Below, one piece after another: positions 34,552-43,391 of a stretch of DNA of 64,000 nt. The number at the start of each line of letters is the position of its first letter. Within the stretch, counting starts at the first letter, position 1. The stretch comes from Brevibacillus ruminantium. Lineage in GTDB: Bacteria > Bacillota > Bacilli > Brevibacillales > Brevibacillaceae. The DNA lies in contig NZ_CP098755.1 of NCBI RefSeq assembly GCF_023746555.1, positions 2,305,001 through 2,369,000 of the forward strand. Direction: 5' to 3'. The translations under genes were made by a program, and so were the position numbers. Below the pieces are notes generated by a model that worked only from the letters and a program-made list of their open reading frames with translations, did not search any database and was not told the DNA's origin.

Positions 34552-34575
34552 CCTACTTAAACATGCAGAGGTGGA

Positions 34576-35052
34576 ATGGACATGACGGAAAACCGTGCAG
34601 CAAACAACGAAATCAGCGCAACGGAAGAATACGAATTGGTAACAACGCGGGTGATGAATGCATCTCCAGCTCTCGTTTACGAAGCCTGGACAAAACCGGA
34701 ACATTTGGCACAGTGGTGGGGACCGAACGGCTTTACGAACACTTTTCACGAATTTGATTTACGGCCGGGAGGGGTATGGGAGTTTGTGATGCACGGACCG
34801 AATGGAGTCGATTATCCCAACAAAAGCGAATTTGTTGAAATTGGGCCTGAACGGATCGTACTGCGGCACCTTTGCGCCCCCTATTATCAACTCACGGCAA
34901 CCTTCGAGGATCTTGGCGGAAGAACCAGACTAACTTGGCGCCAGCTTTTCGAAACCGCTGACGTATTCAACGCGATCAAGAAAATAGCACTTCCGGCCAA
35001 CGAGGAAAATCTTGACCGGCTCGAAGCGCATTTAAAGAGGATGTCCGTCTAA
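34576..35052 (+). CDS. SRPBCC (AHSA1-like) protein 2
   Basis: The 158-residue protein is of the same superfamily as its neighbour (TTRVMNASPALVYEAWTKPE, HLAQWWGPNGFTNTFHEFD, PGGVWEFVMHGP). The two are diverged paralogues, not a recent duplicate. It is the last gene of the MerR operon; the terminator at 35067-35092 follows. ATG 34582 is an alternative start. Confidence 0.85.
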   Translation: MDMTENRAANNEISATEEYELVTTRVMNASPALVYEAWTKPEHLAQWWGPNGFTNTFHEFDLRPGGVWEFVMHGPNGVDYPNKSEFVEIGPERIVLRHLCAPYYQLTATFEDLGGRTRLTWRQLFETADVFNAIKKIALPANEENLDRLEAHLKRMSV

Positions 35053-35066
35053 GAACCTCAGATCGC

Positions 35067-35092
35067 GACCGGCTGAAAGGCCGGTTTTTTCT
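35067..35092 (+). terminator. Terminator of the MerR/SRPBCC operon
   Basis: ACCGGC-TGAAAG-GCCGGT stem followed by TTTTTTC. Confidence 0.85.
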
Positions 35093-35148
35093 TGTGCAAA
35101 AAAGACCCGGTGATGAACAATCACCTACCATACAGAAGAGGTGTGTTT

Positions 35149-35248
35149 ATGACCAATCAAGCGTTAGATTTCCGTGGAAGTCGCCCGATTGAAGCACATT
35201 AAAGTGACAATACAAACGGCTTTGATGAATACTCATCGAAGCCGTTTG
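35149..35248 (+). other. 17-codon mini-ORF with its own terminator
   Basis: ATG at 35149 follows AGAGGTG and opens a 17-codon frame (MTNQALDFRGSRPIEAH) ending at 35202. A strong hairpin, AAACGGCTT...AAGCCGTTT (35215-35248), follows. It is probably the start of a gene whose body has been deleted, or a very small peptide gene. Confidence 0.3.
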
Positions 35249-35260
35249 GTTTCATGGAAA

Positions 35261-35641
35261 CTATTCTTCATCTCCCGTTTTTCCACGATACATATGGGAG
35301 TGTGGCTGTATTCCGTCCACAGTTGTATATCCCTCGAAATAATGATAATGACCACCATTTGGTAATGGGACTGCTGGACCTGTTGTTCCTTTGATTCTAT
35401 GTGTATGACCTTCGCTTACAGCGGTCACTGTATAATACTTATGAACGTGAGGAACTCCCGATAATGCAGGCTCCGTCATTCCAGCATAATAGTGCGAGTG
35501 ACCAACATCACAAGAAGTACATCCTGAAAAAGCGTGTGTGTGGACAGGCTTACCATCCCAGGTCGAAATGTACAATGTGTGGGAGTGTTGAGAACCAAAT
35601 CCACTTGATTCAATAACAAATCCTGTCACAGGTATCCGCAT
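35261..35641 (-). CDS. YmaF-family histidine-rich protein
   Basis: The 126-residue product has many HxH elements at regular intervals (SQHSHTLY, PVHTHAF, GHSHYYAG, VPHVHKYY, EGHTHRI, GGHYHYFEG, QPHSHMY), the hallmark of YmaF-like proteins of Bacillales. The repeats suggest a beta-structured metal-binding or spore-surface protein, but no role is established. ATG 35641 follows AGGGG at nine bases. Confidence 0.8.
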   Translation of the reverse strand: MRIPVTGFVIESSGFGSQHSHTLYISTWDGKPVHTHAFSGCTSCDVGHSHYYAGMTEPALSGVPHVHKYYTVTAVSEGHTHRIKGTTGPAVPLPNGGHYHYFEGYTTVDGIQPHSHMYRGKTGDEE

Positions 35642-35848
35642 GTAATAGTCCCCTTTTCTAAATGTTTATCCATTGTATGAGGAAGAATGAGTGGTTGTTC
35701 GGTTTTAGCTACTAGGTATTGGACTATTTTGGGTTTCACGCAAAAACCTGAACTCATTTCCTTAAGAAAAGTTTTATTTTTGCCCTACTTTTTATTTAAA
35801 CAGTTTTGTCTATCCTGAGTGTGCGAAGTACAAAGGAGGAAACTGTAC

Positions 35849-36730
35849 ATGAAAAAGAGGGTTTTTTTGCTTGTCATCCTTTTGCTGTGCGGTTATGTCG
35901 CTGTTCAGCAGTTAGCACAGGGTGCGCTGAAGAAAGTAGATGACCAATACGATCAGACACAAGAAAAAACTCCCAAAGAGGGGTACCAAACCATAAAAAT
36001 CGCAAAAGATCAGGTCTACCACGGCAATCTGCTACTGGTGAACAAAGAATACCCCGTTCAGAAGGAAGCGATCAAATCCGATGTCGTCCTGCTCTCTCAG
36101 AATAAGGACCTGGTCCAGGGATACCGTTTACAGGATGACACGATTCAGGCGTCGGAGAGCATGGTACGGGTATTTAAGGAGATGGTTCACGCTGCGCAAG
36201 AAGATAACGTGAGCAACTTTATCATCAACAGCGGATTTCGAAGCCTGGAAGAACAGGAGCAGCTCCATAATGAAATGGCCCCCGGACTTGCCATGCCAGC
36301 GGGCTTCAGCGAACACAATCTCGGCCTGGCTCTCGATATCGGGTCTACCCAAATGAAAATGGAGCGTGCACCCGAGGGAAAATGGCTGGAGAAAAACTCT
36401 TGGAAATACGGATTTATTTTGCGCTATCCAAAGGACAAGACAGAGATTACGGGCACCATGTCCGAACCCTGGCATTACCGTTACGTAGGGCTGCCGCATA
36501 GCGCGATTATCAAGAAGAACAACTTTTCACTGGAAGAATATCTGGCTTACCTGAGAGAGCAAAAACAGATTGTTGTTCCGATCGATGGTGAAACGTATGA
36601 AATCTACTATTACCCGATTTACGAAAAGACAACGATTGATGTGCCAATCCGTAAACATTATCAGATTTCAGGTGACAACATGGGGGGAGTTATTATGACC
36701 GTCTTCTCTGACAAGCTGGATAAGGAGTGA
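35849..36730 (+). CDS. vanY: VanY-type D,D-carboxypeptidase
   Basis: The 293-residue protein is membrane-anchored by an N-terminal TM helix (VFLLVILLLCGYVAVQQL). It carries an M15B VanY domain with zinc-site motifs SEHNLGLALDI and EPWHYRYVG, and SGFRSLEEQ before them. It removes the terminal D-Ala from peptidoglycan precursors, lowering glycopeptide targets. It heads a tightly packed van cluster, 5 bases before the ligase. ATG 35849 follows AAAGGAGG. The C-terminal extension after residue ~225 resembles that of the vanXY gene product downstream, so it may be a VanXY-like paralogue. Confidence 0.85.
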   Translation: MKKRVFLLVILLLCGYVAVQQLAQGALKKVDDQYDQTQEKTPKEGYQTIKIAKDQVYHGNLLLVNKEYPVQKEAIKSDVVLLSQNKDLVQGYRLQDDTIQASESMVRVFKEMVHAAQEDNVSNFIINSGFRSLEEQEQLHNEMAPGLAMPAGFSEHNLGLALDIGSTQMKMERAPEGKWLEKNSWKYGFILRYPKDKTEITGTMSEPWHYRYVGLPHSAIIKKNNFSLEEYLAYLREQKQIVVPIDGETYEIYYYPIYEKTTIDVPIRKHYQISGDNMGGVIMTVFSDKLDKE

Positions 36731-36735
36731 ATCCT

Positions 36736-37788
36736 ATGAAGAAAATCACAGTCGCGATCTTGTTTGGGGGGTGTTCCTCCGAGTATGAGGTATCTCTAAA
36801 ATCAGCAACGGCGGTTTTGGAAAACCTGGACCTGGAAAAATACGATGTGTTGTTACTAGGGATCACAAAAGAGGGGCAATGGCTGCAATATGGTGGAAGC
36901 ACTGACCGGATCAAGAATGATACCTGGCATCAAAGCAAAGAGTGCGTACCTGCCTTTCTATCTCCATGCAGACAGGTGCAAGGAGTTGTCGCACTTCACA
37001 ACGGTGTGATGATGACTACCAGGGTGGATGTAGTTTTTCCGGTTCTGCATGGCAAAAACGGAGAGGATGGAACGGTCCAGGGCTTGCTTGCGCTGGCCGG
37101 AATTCCGTTTGTTGGCTGCCATAGCCTTTCCTCAGCGATATGTATGGACAAGGATATCGCCCACATTCTGGCTGCAAGCTCCGGTGTAAAAACGCCGCGA
37201 TCCGTTACTGTTTTTAAAAACACCGACCCTGACAACGTTATCGCTGCTGTAGAATCGTTAGGCTTCCCTTTGTACGTAAAACCGGCAAAATCCGGGTCCT
37301 CCCTGGGGATTACAAAAGCACATAACACCGCTGATTTGGTAAAGGGAATAGAAAATGCCTTTTATCACGATAACAAAGTGGTCATCGAGGAAAACATTGA
37401 GGGCTTTGAAGTAGGCTGCGCGGTGCTGGGAAACGGTGATGTAATCGTGGGCGAAGTAGATGAAATTGAGTTATCTCACGGATTTTTCAATTATAACGAA
37501 AAATATTCACTTGAGACCTCACGCATCCATGTACCAGCAAGAATTGAAAAGGAGATGGCTGAAAAAATCAAGGAAACAGCGATCCGTCTCTACCAGGTTC
37601 TTGACTGTCGCGGTTTCGCGCGGGTCGATATGTTTGTTACACCAACGAATGAAATTGTGTTTAACGAAGTAAATACGATTCCTGGCTTTACTACAAAAAG
37701 CAGATATCCAAGTATGCTGCGGGCAGCGGGTATCTCCTATAAGGAGCTTCTGGATACCCTTATCTTTCTGGCGATGGAGGCGGACTAA
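36736..37788 (+). CDS. D-Ala:D-Ser ligase-like, VanG/VanE/VanC type
   Basis: The 350-residue ATP-grasp ligase has the Ddl family signatures HGKNGEDGTVQG (Vander box), VKPAKSGSSLGI and FNEVNTIPGFT. The omega-loop region reads FFNYNEKYSLETSRIHVPA. The EKY signature there is typical of D-Ala:D-Ser ligases (VanC, VanE, VanG) and differs from the histidine-containing loop of VanA/VanB D-Ala:D-Lac ligases. It makes precursors ending in D-Ser that bind vancomycin weakly. The downstream racemase vanT supplies D-Ser. ATG 36736 is placed by AAGGAG. VanG is the best guess by gene order. Confidence 0.85.
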   Translation: MKKITVAILFGGCSSEYEVSLKSATAVLENLDLEKYDVLLLGITKEGQWLQYGGSTDRIKNDTWHQSKECVPAFLSPCRQVQGVVALHNGVMMTTRVDVVFPVLHGKNGEDGTVQGLLALAGIPFVGCHSLSSAICMDKDIAHILAASSGVKTPRSVTVFKNTDPDNVIAAVESLGFPLYVKPAKSGSSLGITKAHNTADLVKGIENAFYHDNKVVIEENIEGFEVGCAVLGNGDVIVGEVDEIELSHGFFNYNEKYSLETSRIHVPARIEKEMAEKIKETAIRLYQVLDCRGFARVDMFVTPTNEIVFNEVNTIPGFTTKSRYPSMLRAAGISYKELLDTLIFLAMEAD

Positions 37789-37790
37789 CG

Positions 37791-38597
37791 ATGAAACAAG
37801 CAGACAAGCATACATTCTCTACTCTTTCTCTGAACAGCGAGAATATGTATCATGGCCATCTGATCCTTGTGAATCGTTATCACCCGATCCGTTGGCAAAA
37901 TGACGACGGTATCCTGCTTAACCGCATGAGACTGATTGACGGAATACACCACAATATCATGCTGGAACACACAGCCGCGGCGATGCTGGGCAAGCTCCTG
38001 AAAGCTTGCAACGCAGAGCACGGCATCGTACCTGTAAGCGGATATCGCAGCAAGGCTGAACAAAAAAATATCTACGACCAATCGTTATATGAAAATGGTT
38101 TGGAATTCACGAAGCAATATGTTGCACGACCAAATGAAAGTGAGCATCAGACAGGCATGGCGATTGATGTAGGTGAGAGGAAGGAGGAGATTGATTTTAT
38201 CTGCCCATCCTTTCCCGACCACGGAGTATGTCGCACGTTTCGCCAAAGGGCAAGTGAATACGGGTTTATCAAGCGCTACGCAAAAGAGAAAGAACAGCTT
38301 ACTGGCATTTCGGATGAACCCTGGCATTTCCGCTACGTGGGCTATCCGCACGCTGCTCTCATGGAAAAGCATCAGCTGTGTTTGGAGGAGTATATCCAGT
38401 TTCTAAAAAACTACGAGTTTCACGGCGAGCATCTACTAGTGGATGATGAGGCAATCGAAATCTACTATGTAAAGGCCGGCGAAACCGTCACGCAAATCCC
38501 GCTTGTCGATGGTGCAAGATGCGAGATATCCGGCAACAATGTGGATGGATTTATTGTGACATTGTTTCATCAGGAGTATTCTGATGGGTACAGGTAG
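37791..38597 (+). CDS. vanXY: VanXY-type D,D-dipeptidase/carboxypeptidase
   Basis: The 268-residue soluble M15B enzyme has zinc motifs SEHQTGMAIDVG and EPWHFRYVG and no signal peptide, as expected for cytoplasmic VanXY. It should hydrolyse D-Ala-D-Ala and D-Ala-ended pentapeptide but spare D-Ser ends, leaving the cell with resistant precursors. It starts two bases after the ligase stop and its end overlaps vanT by 14 bases, so translation is coupled. Confidence 0.88.
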   Translation: MKQADKHTFSTLSLNSENMYHGHLILVNRYHPIRWQNDDGILLNRMRLIDGIHHNIMLEHTAAAMLGKLLKACNAEHGIVPVSGYRSKAEQKNIYDQSLYENGLEFTKQYVARPNESEHQTGMAIDVGERKEEIDFICPSFPDHGVCRTFRQRASEYGFIKRYAKEKEQLTGISDEPWHFRYVGYPHAALMEKHQLCLEEYIQFLKNYEFHGEHLLVDDEAIEIYYVKAGETVTQIPLVDGARCEISGNNVDGFIVTLFHQEYSDGYR

Positions 38598-40761
38598 TGA
38601 AAAGAAGTACGGCGGTCTGGATGGTTTTAGAATCATTGCCGCAATCCTCGTGATCGCCAACCATACGTCGCCACTCCTGTCCTATGATGCGTTTGCTGAT
38701 TTCACCCTCACACGAATTGTTTCCAGGGTGACGGTTCCGTTTTTCTTTATGTGCACGGGCTATTTTTTCTTGCAACAGATTGGCACGGATAAAGATAAGA
38801 ATTTTGATAGGCTCTTGAAGTTCTTATATAAAGTGGGAAAGCTATACATGCTTTCAATCCTTTTGTACCTCCCGATAAATGTGTACGCCGGATATTTTAC
38901 AAATCAATTTTCAGTTATGACCATGGTTAAAGACATCTTGTTTAACGGGACGCTGTATCATCTGTGGTATTTTCCCGGCGTCATGCTGGGAGTTTGTATC
39001 TGTTACTTTCTCCATACAAGGCTTTCTGCTATAGGAGCTTTCTTGATCGCGTTGCTCCTGTATGGGATCGGATTATTGGGTGACAGTTATTATGCTTTTG
39101 CACAGATGAATCCGTATATAGAAAGCTTCTATCAAGCTATGTTTTCCTTGTTCGATTTCACGAGGAACGGTATTTTCTTTGCCCCTGTGTTTATTATGCT
39201 GGGTGGCCTGATTGCGACATACGGCAAACATGATCAGACAAAGAGGATGTCGTACACAGTTGGATTTGTCTTTTTCTTCGCCATGATGGTGACGGAAGGC
39301 TTGCTTGTCCATGCATTTCATCTGTCCCGGCATGATAGTATGTATCTGTTGTCGATTCCGTGTATGTATTTTTTGTTTCAACTCTTGCTTAGTATGAGAA
39401 TCAGAAGCAGGAGGTATCTGAGGAATCTGGGCATGTATGTCTATATCCTGCATCCGATGTGCATCGTGATCATCCGGGCAATGGGAAAAGCAACAGGACT
39501 TACATCGTTGGTCGTTGAAAACAGCCTGGTTCATTTCTTACTGGTAACGGTGCTGTCATTTGTTGTCTCCGTATTCGCGATAATACTTGTAAAAAAGATA
39601 AAAAAAGAGAGCAGCAGAGCGCCCGATTACTCAGAGCGAGCATGGGCCGAGATCAATGTCGCTCATTTGCAGCATAACGTGAGGGAAATCCGGCGTGTTC
39701 TGCCTAAGGGCTGTGACATCATGGCGGTAGTAAAAGCGCAGGCATACGGTCATGGCGGATGGCAAATAGCCAGGTACCTGCAGAAGCTGGGGATCGGACA
39801 TTTTGCTGTTGCAACGCTGGAAGAGGGGATCGAGCTTCGAAAAAAAGGGGTAAGAGGAGAAATCCTCGTTTTGGGACATACCCATGAAAGTCATATTCGT
39901 CAGATTGCCCGCTATAGGCTGACGCAAACAGTGGTGGATGCAGAGCATGCCAAAAAGCTGAATGACTGCAAAGTAAAAATCCACGTTCATATCAAGATCG
40001 ACACAGGAATGGGCAGACTGGGCGAGTCTTATCATAACATAGAAGAGATAGCTTCCCTGTATCGGTATCGGAACCTGTATGTCTGCGGTACATTTACGCA
40101 TCTGAATGCGGCTGACAGCTTGGAAGAGCCCGATGTCATCTATACCAAAAATCAAATCTCGCGTTTTCAGAAAGTGATTGAGCAGCTGCGGGCAAAAGGA
40201 ATCGATCCGCAAAAGCTGCATGTGCAAAGCAGCTATGGTGTGTTCAATTATAGTGAACTTAATTATGATTATGCGCGAATTGGCATCGCTCTCTATGGGA
40301 TGTTAAGTAGTGAGGGCGACAAGGTAAAAACACACATGGAGCTGCGCCCTGTGCTATCACTTAAAGCACGAGTTGTACAGGTAAAGCAGGTGGAAAAAGG
40401 TGCTTCAGTCGGCTATGGACGTGCCTACACAGCGGATAGGGACGGCAAAATCGCCATCATCTCAATCGGGTATGCAGATGGAATGCCGCGCTTATTGTCA
40501 CATGCCAGCGCAAGCTGTCTCATCAAGGGGAAAAGAGTACCGATTATCGGCTCAGTTTGCATGGACCAGCTTATCGTAGATATCTCGGATTTGGATGATG
40601 CAGTGCAGGGGGATATCGCGACATTGATCGGGGTGGATCAGGCTGAATGCATATCAGCTGAGGAATTGGCGAGCCAGTGCAGCACGATAACCAATGAATT
40701 GGTGAGCCGTTTGGGAGAGCGGGTAAAAAAGGTATACAGGTCCGATTCCATCGTCCTTTGA
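38584..40761 (+). CDS. vanT: VanT membrane-bound serine/alanine racemase
   Basis: The 725-residue fusion protein has an N-terminal acyltransferase-3-like membrane domain of about ten TM helices (1-335) and a C-terminal alanine-racemase fold (from WAEINVAHLQ at ~350). The PLP lysine lies in MAVVKAQAYGHGG and the catalytic tyrosine region in SVGYGRAYTADR. VanT converts L-Ser to D-Ser for the D-Ala:D-Ser ligase. This fusion is specific to D-Ser-type van clusters (C, E, G, L, N). It overlaps vanXY. Confidence 0.92.
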   Translation: MGTGSEKKYGGLDGFRIIAAILVIANHTSPLLSYDAFADFTLTRIVSRVTVPFFFMCTGYFFLQQIGTDKDKNFDRLLKFLYKVGKLYMLSILLYLPINVYAGYFTNQFSVMTMVKDILFNGTLYHLWYFPGVMLGVCICYFLHTRLSAIGAFLIALLLYGIGLLGDSYYAFAQMNPYIESFYQAMFSLFDFTRNGIFFAPVFIMLGGLIATYGKHDQTKRMSYTVGFVFFFAMMVTEGLLVHAFHLSRHDSMYLLSIPCMYFLFQLLLSMRIRSRRYLRNLGMYVYILHPMCIVIIRAMGKATGLTSLVVENSLVHFLLVTVLSFVVSVFAIILVKKIKKESSRAPDYSERAWAEINVAHLQHNVREIRRVLPKGCDIMAVVKAQAYGHGGWQIARYLQKLGIGHFAVATLEEGIELRKKGVRGEILVLGHTHESHIRQIARYRLTQTVVDAEHAKKLNDCKVKIHVHIKIDTGMGRLGESYHNIEEIASLYRYRNLYVCGTFTHLNAADSLEEPDVIYTKNQISRFQKVIEQLRAKGIDPQKLHVQSSYGVFNYSELNYDYARIGIALYGMLSSEGDKVKTHMELRPVLSLKARVVQVKQVEKGASVGYGRAYTADRDGKIAIISIGYADGMPRLLSHASASCLIKGKRVPIIGSVCMDQLIVDISDLDDAVQGDIATLIGVDQAECISAEELASQCSTITNELVSRLGERVKKVYRSDSIVL

Positions 40762-40836
40762 CCTGTGAACAAGTCGTGTGAGGGTATTTGCTATAATGGT
40801 AAAAATGCCTGATTTATAATAGCGATGGAGGAAAAG

Positions 40837-41532
40837 ATGAAAAGCATAACGATATTGATAGCGGACGATGAGGCGGAGATTGCTGAGCTGATTGCCTTAC
40901 ATGTAAAAAAAGAGGGCTACGACTATATCATTGCATCCGATGGAAAGGCAGCGTTCCAGGCTGTCCAGGCGCATTCGATTGACTTGGCGATCCTGGATAT
41001 CATGATGCCCGAGTTGAACGGGTATGACGTGACCCGACTGATTCGCGAGCAGCATAATATGCCGATCATCTTTTTGAGTGCCAAAACCTCTGATCTGGAT
41101 AAAATTTCTGGACTTGTCATGGGTGCAGATGATTATGTGACAAAGCCGTTCAACCCGATGGAATTGATCGCGCGTGTAAATGCACAACTACGACGTTACA
41201 AGCAGCTTAATCAATCGATAGCCGCAGACAAAAAGGTAATTGAGGCGGGGGGGCTGGTCATTTATCCCGATCAGCGCGCGGTTAGCCTGTACGGAGAAAC
41301 GATTGAGCTTACGCCAAAGGAGTTTGATATATTGTACCTTTTGGCCAGCTACCCCAAAAAGGTGTTTAGTGCCGAAAACATTTTCCAGCAGGTGTGGGGC
41401 GAAGCGTACCTTGATAGCAGCAATACGGTCATGGTACATATTCGAACCTTGCGAAAAAAGCTTGGCGAAGAGAAAGCGAAGAACAAACTGATCAAAACGG
41501 TTTGGGGCGTGGGGTACTCCTTCAATGGCTAA
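40837..41532 (+). CDS. vanR: VanR-like response regulator
   Basis: The 231-residue OmpR-family protein has a receiver (ILIADDEAE, phospho-Asp in AILDIMMPE, Lys in VTKPFNP) and a C-terminal winged helix ending WGVGYSF. Its sequence style and position behind vanT fit VanR of D-Ser-type clusters, where regulators follow the resistance genes as in vanC and vanE. It overlaps vanS by eight bases. The ATG at 40837 follows GGAGG; the ORF extends to 40825. Confidence 0.88.
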   Translation: MKSITILIADDEAEIAELIALHVKKEGYDYIIASDGKAAFQAVQAHSIDLAILDIMMPELNGYDVTRLIREQHNMPIIFLSAKTSDLDKISGLVMGADDYVTKPFNPMELIARVNAQLRRYKQLNQSIAADKKVIEAGGLVIYPDQRAVSLYGETIELTPKEFDILYLLASYPKKVFSAENIFQQVWGEAYLDSSNTVMVHIRTLRKKLGEEKAKNKLIKTVWGVGYSFNG

Positions 41533-42622
41533 AAGATCAAGTTTTCGGTCCAAAATGATCATGCTGTTTGGGCTTAGCATGCTTGTATCTGGTGTCATCA
41601 CCTATTTACTCTATAAAGTGCTTCAGTATTACTATCGGACGCAGGTCCGGTTAGAAGACTCATTGGCACTGATTCGCCGCATGATCAGAGAAATTGGTGA
41701 CGTCAACGTCTTTTTGCTTTTCTTCGTTCCGCTTTCAATTCTGTTTTTCTATCTCTTCACCAAACCGTATGACATCTATTTTCGGGAGATTTCCACGGGC
41801 ATTCACCATCTCGCCAATGGAGACTTTTCCAGGAAGGTTCATATTCCGTCCAATGATGAATTAGGGGAGATTGCCAAAGATATCAATCTGGCGGGTGAAA
41901 AATTGCAAGAGGCTGTAGAGCGGGGAGATTTTGCGGAAAGCAGCAAGGATCAGCTCGTGCTTAATCTGGCGCATGATTTGCGTACACCGCTTACTTCTGT
42001 GTTGGGATATCTCGATTTTATTTTGCGGGACGAGCAGCTGACTGCCGAGCAGGTCAGGCACTATGCGACGATTGCGTTTACCAAGTCGCAGCGTCTGGAA
42101 AAGCTGATCGATGAGCTTTTCGAAATCACCAGAATGAAATATGGCAAGGTTACCATCGACGAAAAGATAATTGATCTAAGTGAGCTGCTTGTACAGCTGA
42201 ACGAAGAGATGTATCCCGCCTTGGAAAAAAATAACCTCGTCGCAAGGATGAATGTGGCCCCGCAATTGATGATTCGCGGAGATGGCGAGCTGCTGGCACG
42301 CGTGTTTGAGAATCTCCTGATGAATGCCTGTCGCTACGGGAGCGATGGACAGTTTGTTGATATGAACGGCTATCGTGATGACGGGGCAGTGGTGATTCAA
42401 ATCATCAATTATGGTGACCCGATTCCCGAGGAGATTCAGGCGCATATTTTTGAGATGTTTTTTACTGGCGACAAGGCGCGAACGCATCAGGACGGGAGTA
42501 CTGGCCTTGGTTTGTTCATAGCTAAAAATATTGTAGAGCAGCATCAAGGGACGATCTCTGTCCAGAGCGATCTGATCCGTACCCAGTTTGAAGTGCGGCT
42601 GCCTTATGAATCCAAAGCGTAA
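41525..42622 (+). CDS. vanS: VanS-like sensor histidine kinase
   Basis: The 365-residue protein has TM helices at ~14-33 and ~60-80, a HAMP domain (SNDELGEIAKDINLAGEKL), the H box NLAHDLRTPLTSVLGYL, the N box ENLLMNACRYG and the G box GSTGLGLFIAKNIV. The extracellular loop is about 27 residues, similar to VanS proteins of D-Ser-type clusters. It should phosphorylate VanR in response to glycopeptide or wall damage. A GTCGCAG...CTGCGAC hairpin with six T follows at 42643-42687. Confidence 0.87.
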   Translation: MAKRSSFRSKMIMLFGLSMLVSGVITYLLYKVLQYYYRTQVRLEDSLALIRRMIREIGDVNVFLLFFVPLSILFFYLFTKPYDIYFREISTGIHHLANGDFSRKVHIPSNDELGEIAKDINLAGEKLQEAVERGDFAESSKDQLVLNLAHDLRTPLTSVLGYLDFILRDEQLTAEQVRHYATIAFTKSQRLEKLIDELFEITRMKYGKVTIDEKIIDLSELLVQLNEEMYPALEKNNLVARMNVAPQLMIRGDGELLARVFENLLMNACRYGSDGQFVDMNGYRDDGAVVIQIINYGDPIPEEIQAHIFEMFFTGDKARTHQDGSTGLGLFIAKNIVEQHQGTISVQSDLIRTQFEVRLPYESKA

Positions 42623-42642
42623 TTTACGAGTGAATGTGTACA

Positions 42643-42687
42643 GTCGCAGAGCACCGGACGACATGCCGATACCCTGCGACTTTTTTG
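42643..42687 (+). terminator. Terminator of the van cluster
   Basis: GTCGCAG and CTGCGAC pair across a long loop, followed by TTTTTT. Confidence 0.65.
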
Positions 42688-42699
42688 TCAAAATTAATA

Positions 42700-42748
42700 T
42701 TGACATGACACCATTTAGTGCCCTATGATAAGGACACCAAAAGGTGTC
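42700..42748 (+). promoter_or_regulatory. Promoter and palindromic operator of the YdeI-like gene
   Basis: TTGACA (42700-42705) and TATGAT (42724-42729) are 18 bp apart. The perfect palindrome GACACC-AAAA-GGTGTC sits at 42733-42748, just after the -10, and a half-related element GACACCATTTAGTGCC overlaps the spacer (42706-42721). This suggests repression by an unlinked dimeric regulator. Confidence 0.65.
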
Positions 42749-42797
42749 TAATTAAGAGGGATCTTGATCGAGAAAAATCAGTGAGGGGTGTCCCTTT

Positions 42798-43391
42798 ATG
42801 ACAAAGAGTAGAACGAATCCTAAGGTTGATGAATTTTTAAGTAAAGCGAAAAAGTGGAAGGCAGAATATGAGAAGTTGAGAAATATTGTTCTTGACTGCG
42901 AGCTGACTGAAGAATTTAAGTGGATGCATCCTTGTTACACGTTTGAGAAAAAAAACATCGTTTTGATACATGGATTTAAAGAATATTGTGCGCTACTGTT
43001 TCACAAAGGTGCCTTGTTACAGGATTCCCATGGGATTCTCATCCAACAAACGGAGAATGTACAGTCGGCGCGCCAGATTCGGTTCACCAATCTTCAAGAA
43101 ATAGTTGAAATGGAAACCATCTTGAAAGCCTATATTCATGAAGCCATTGAAATTGAAAAATCCGGTTTAGAAGTGAATTTTAAAAAGACTCCAGAATACG
43201 TAGTTCCTCAAGAACTTCAAACGAAATTCGATGAAATCCCTGCCTTGAAAACTGCTTTTGAAGCATTGACGCCGGGACGTCAAAGAGCCTACATTCTTCA
43301 TTTTTCAACGCCCAAACAATCCAAAACGAGAGAGTCAAGGATTGAAAAATGTATGCAGCAAATTCTCGATGGAAAGGGATTAAATGAATAG
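42798..43391 (+). CDS. YdeI/DUF1801-family protein
   Basis: The 197-residue protein has a DUF1801 domain (residues ~15-120: EEFKWMHPCYTFEKKNIVLIHGFKEY) and a C-terminal YdeI/OmpD-associated segment (PGRQRAYILHFSTPKQSKTRESRIEKC). The biochemical role is unknown; homologues are often induced with stress genes. It follows a clear promoter with a palindromic operator. Confidence 0.82.
   Translation: MTKSRTNPKVDEFLSKAKKWKAEYEKLRNIVLDCELTEEFKWMHPCYTFEKKNIVLIHGFKEYCALLFHKGALLQDSHGILIQQTENVQSARQIRFTNLQEIVEMETILKAYIHEAIEIEKSGLEVNFKKTPEYVVPQELQTKFDEIPALKTAFEALTPGRQRAYILHFSTPKQSKTRESRIEKCMQQILDGKGLNE

Noticed and set aside
37433-37478. Possible CRISPR-like or repeat array within the van ligase region
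   Set aside because: No regularly spaced repeats were present; the similarity was codon repetition.
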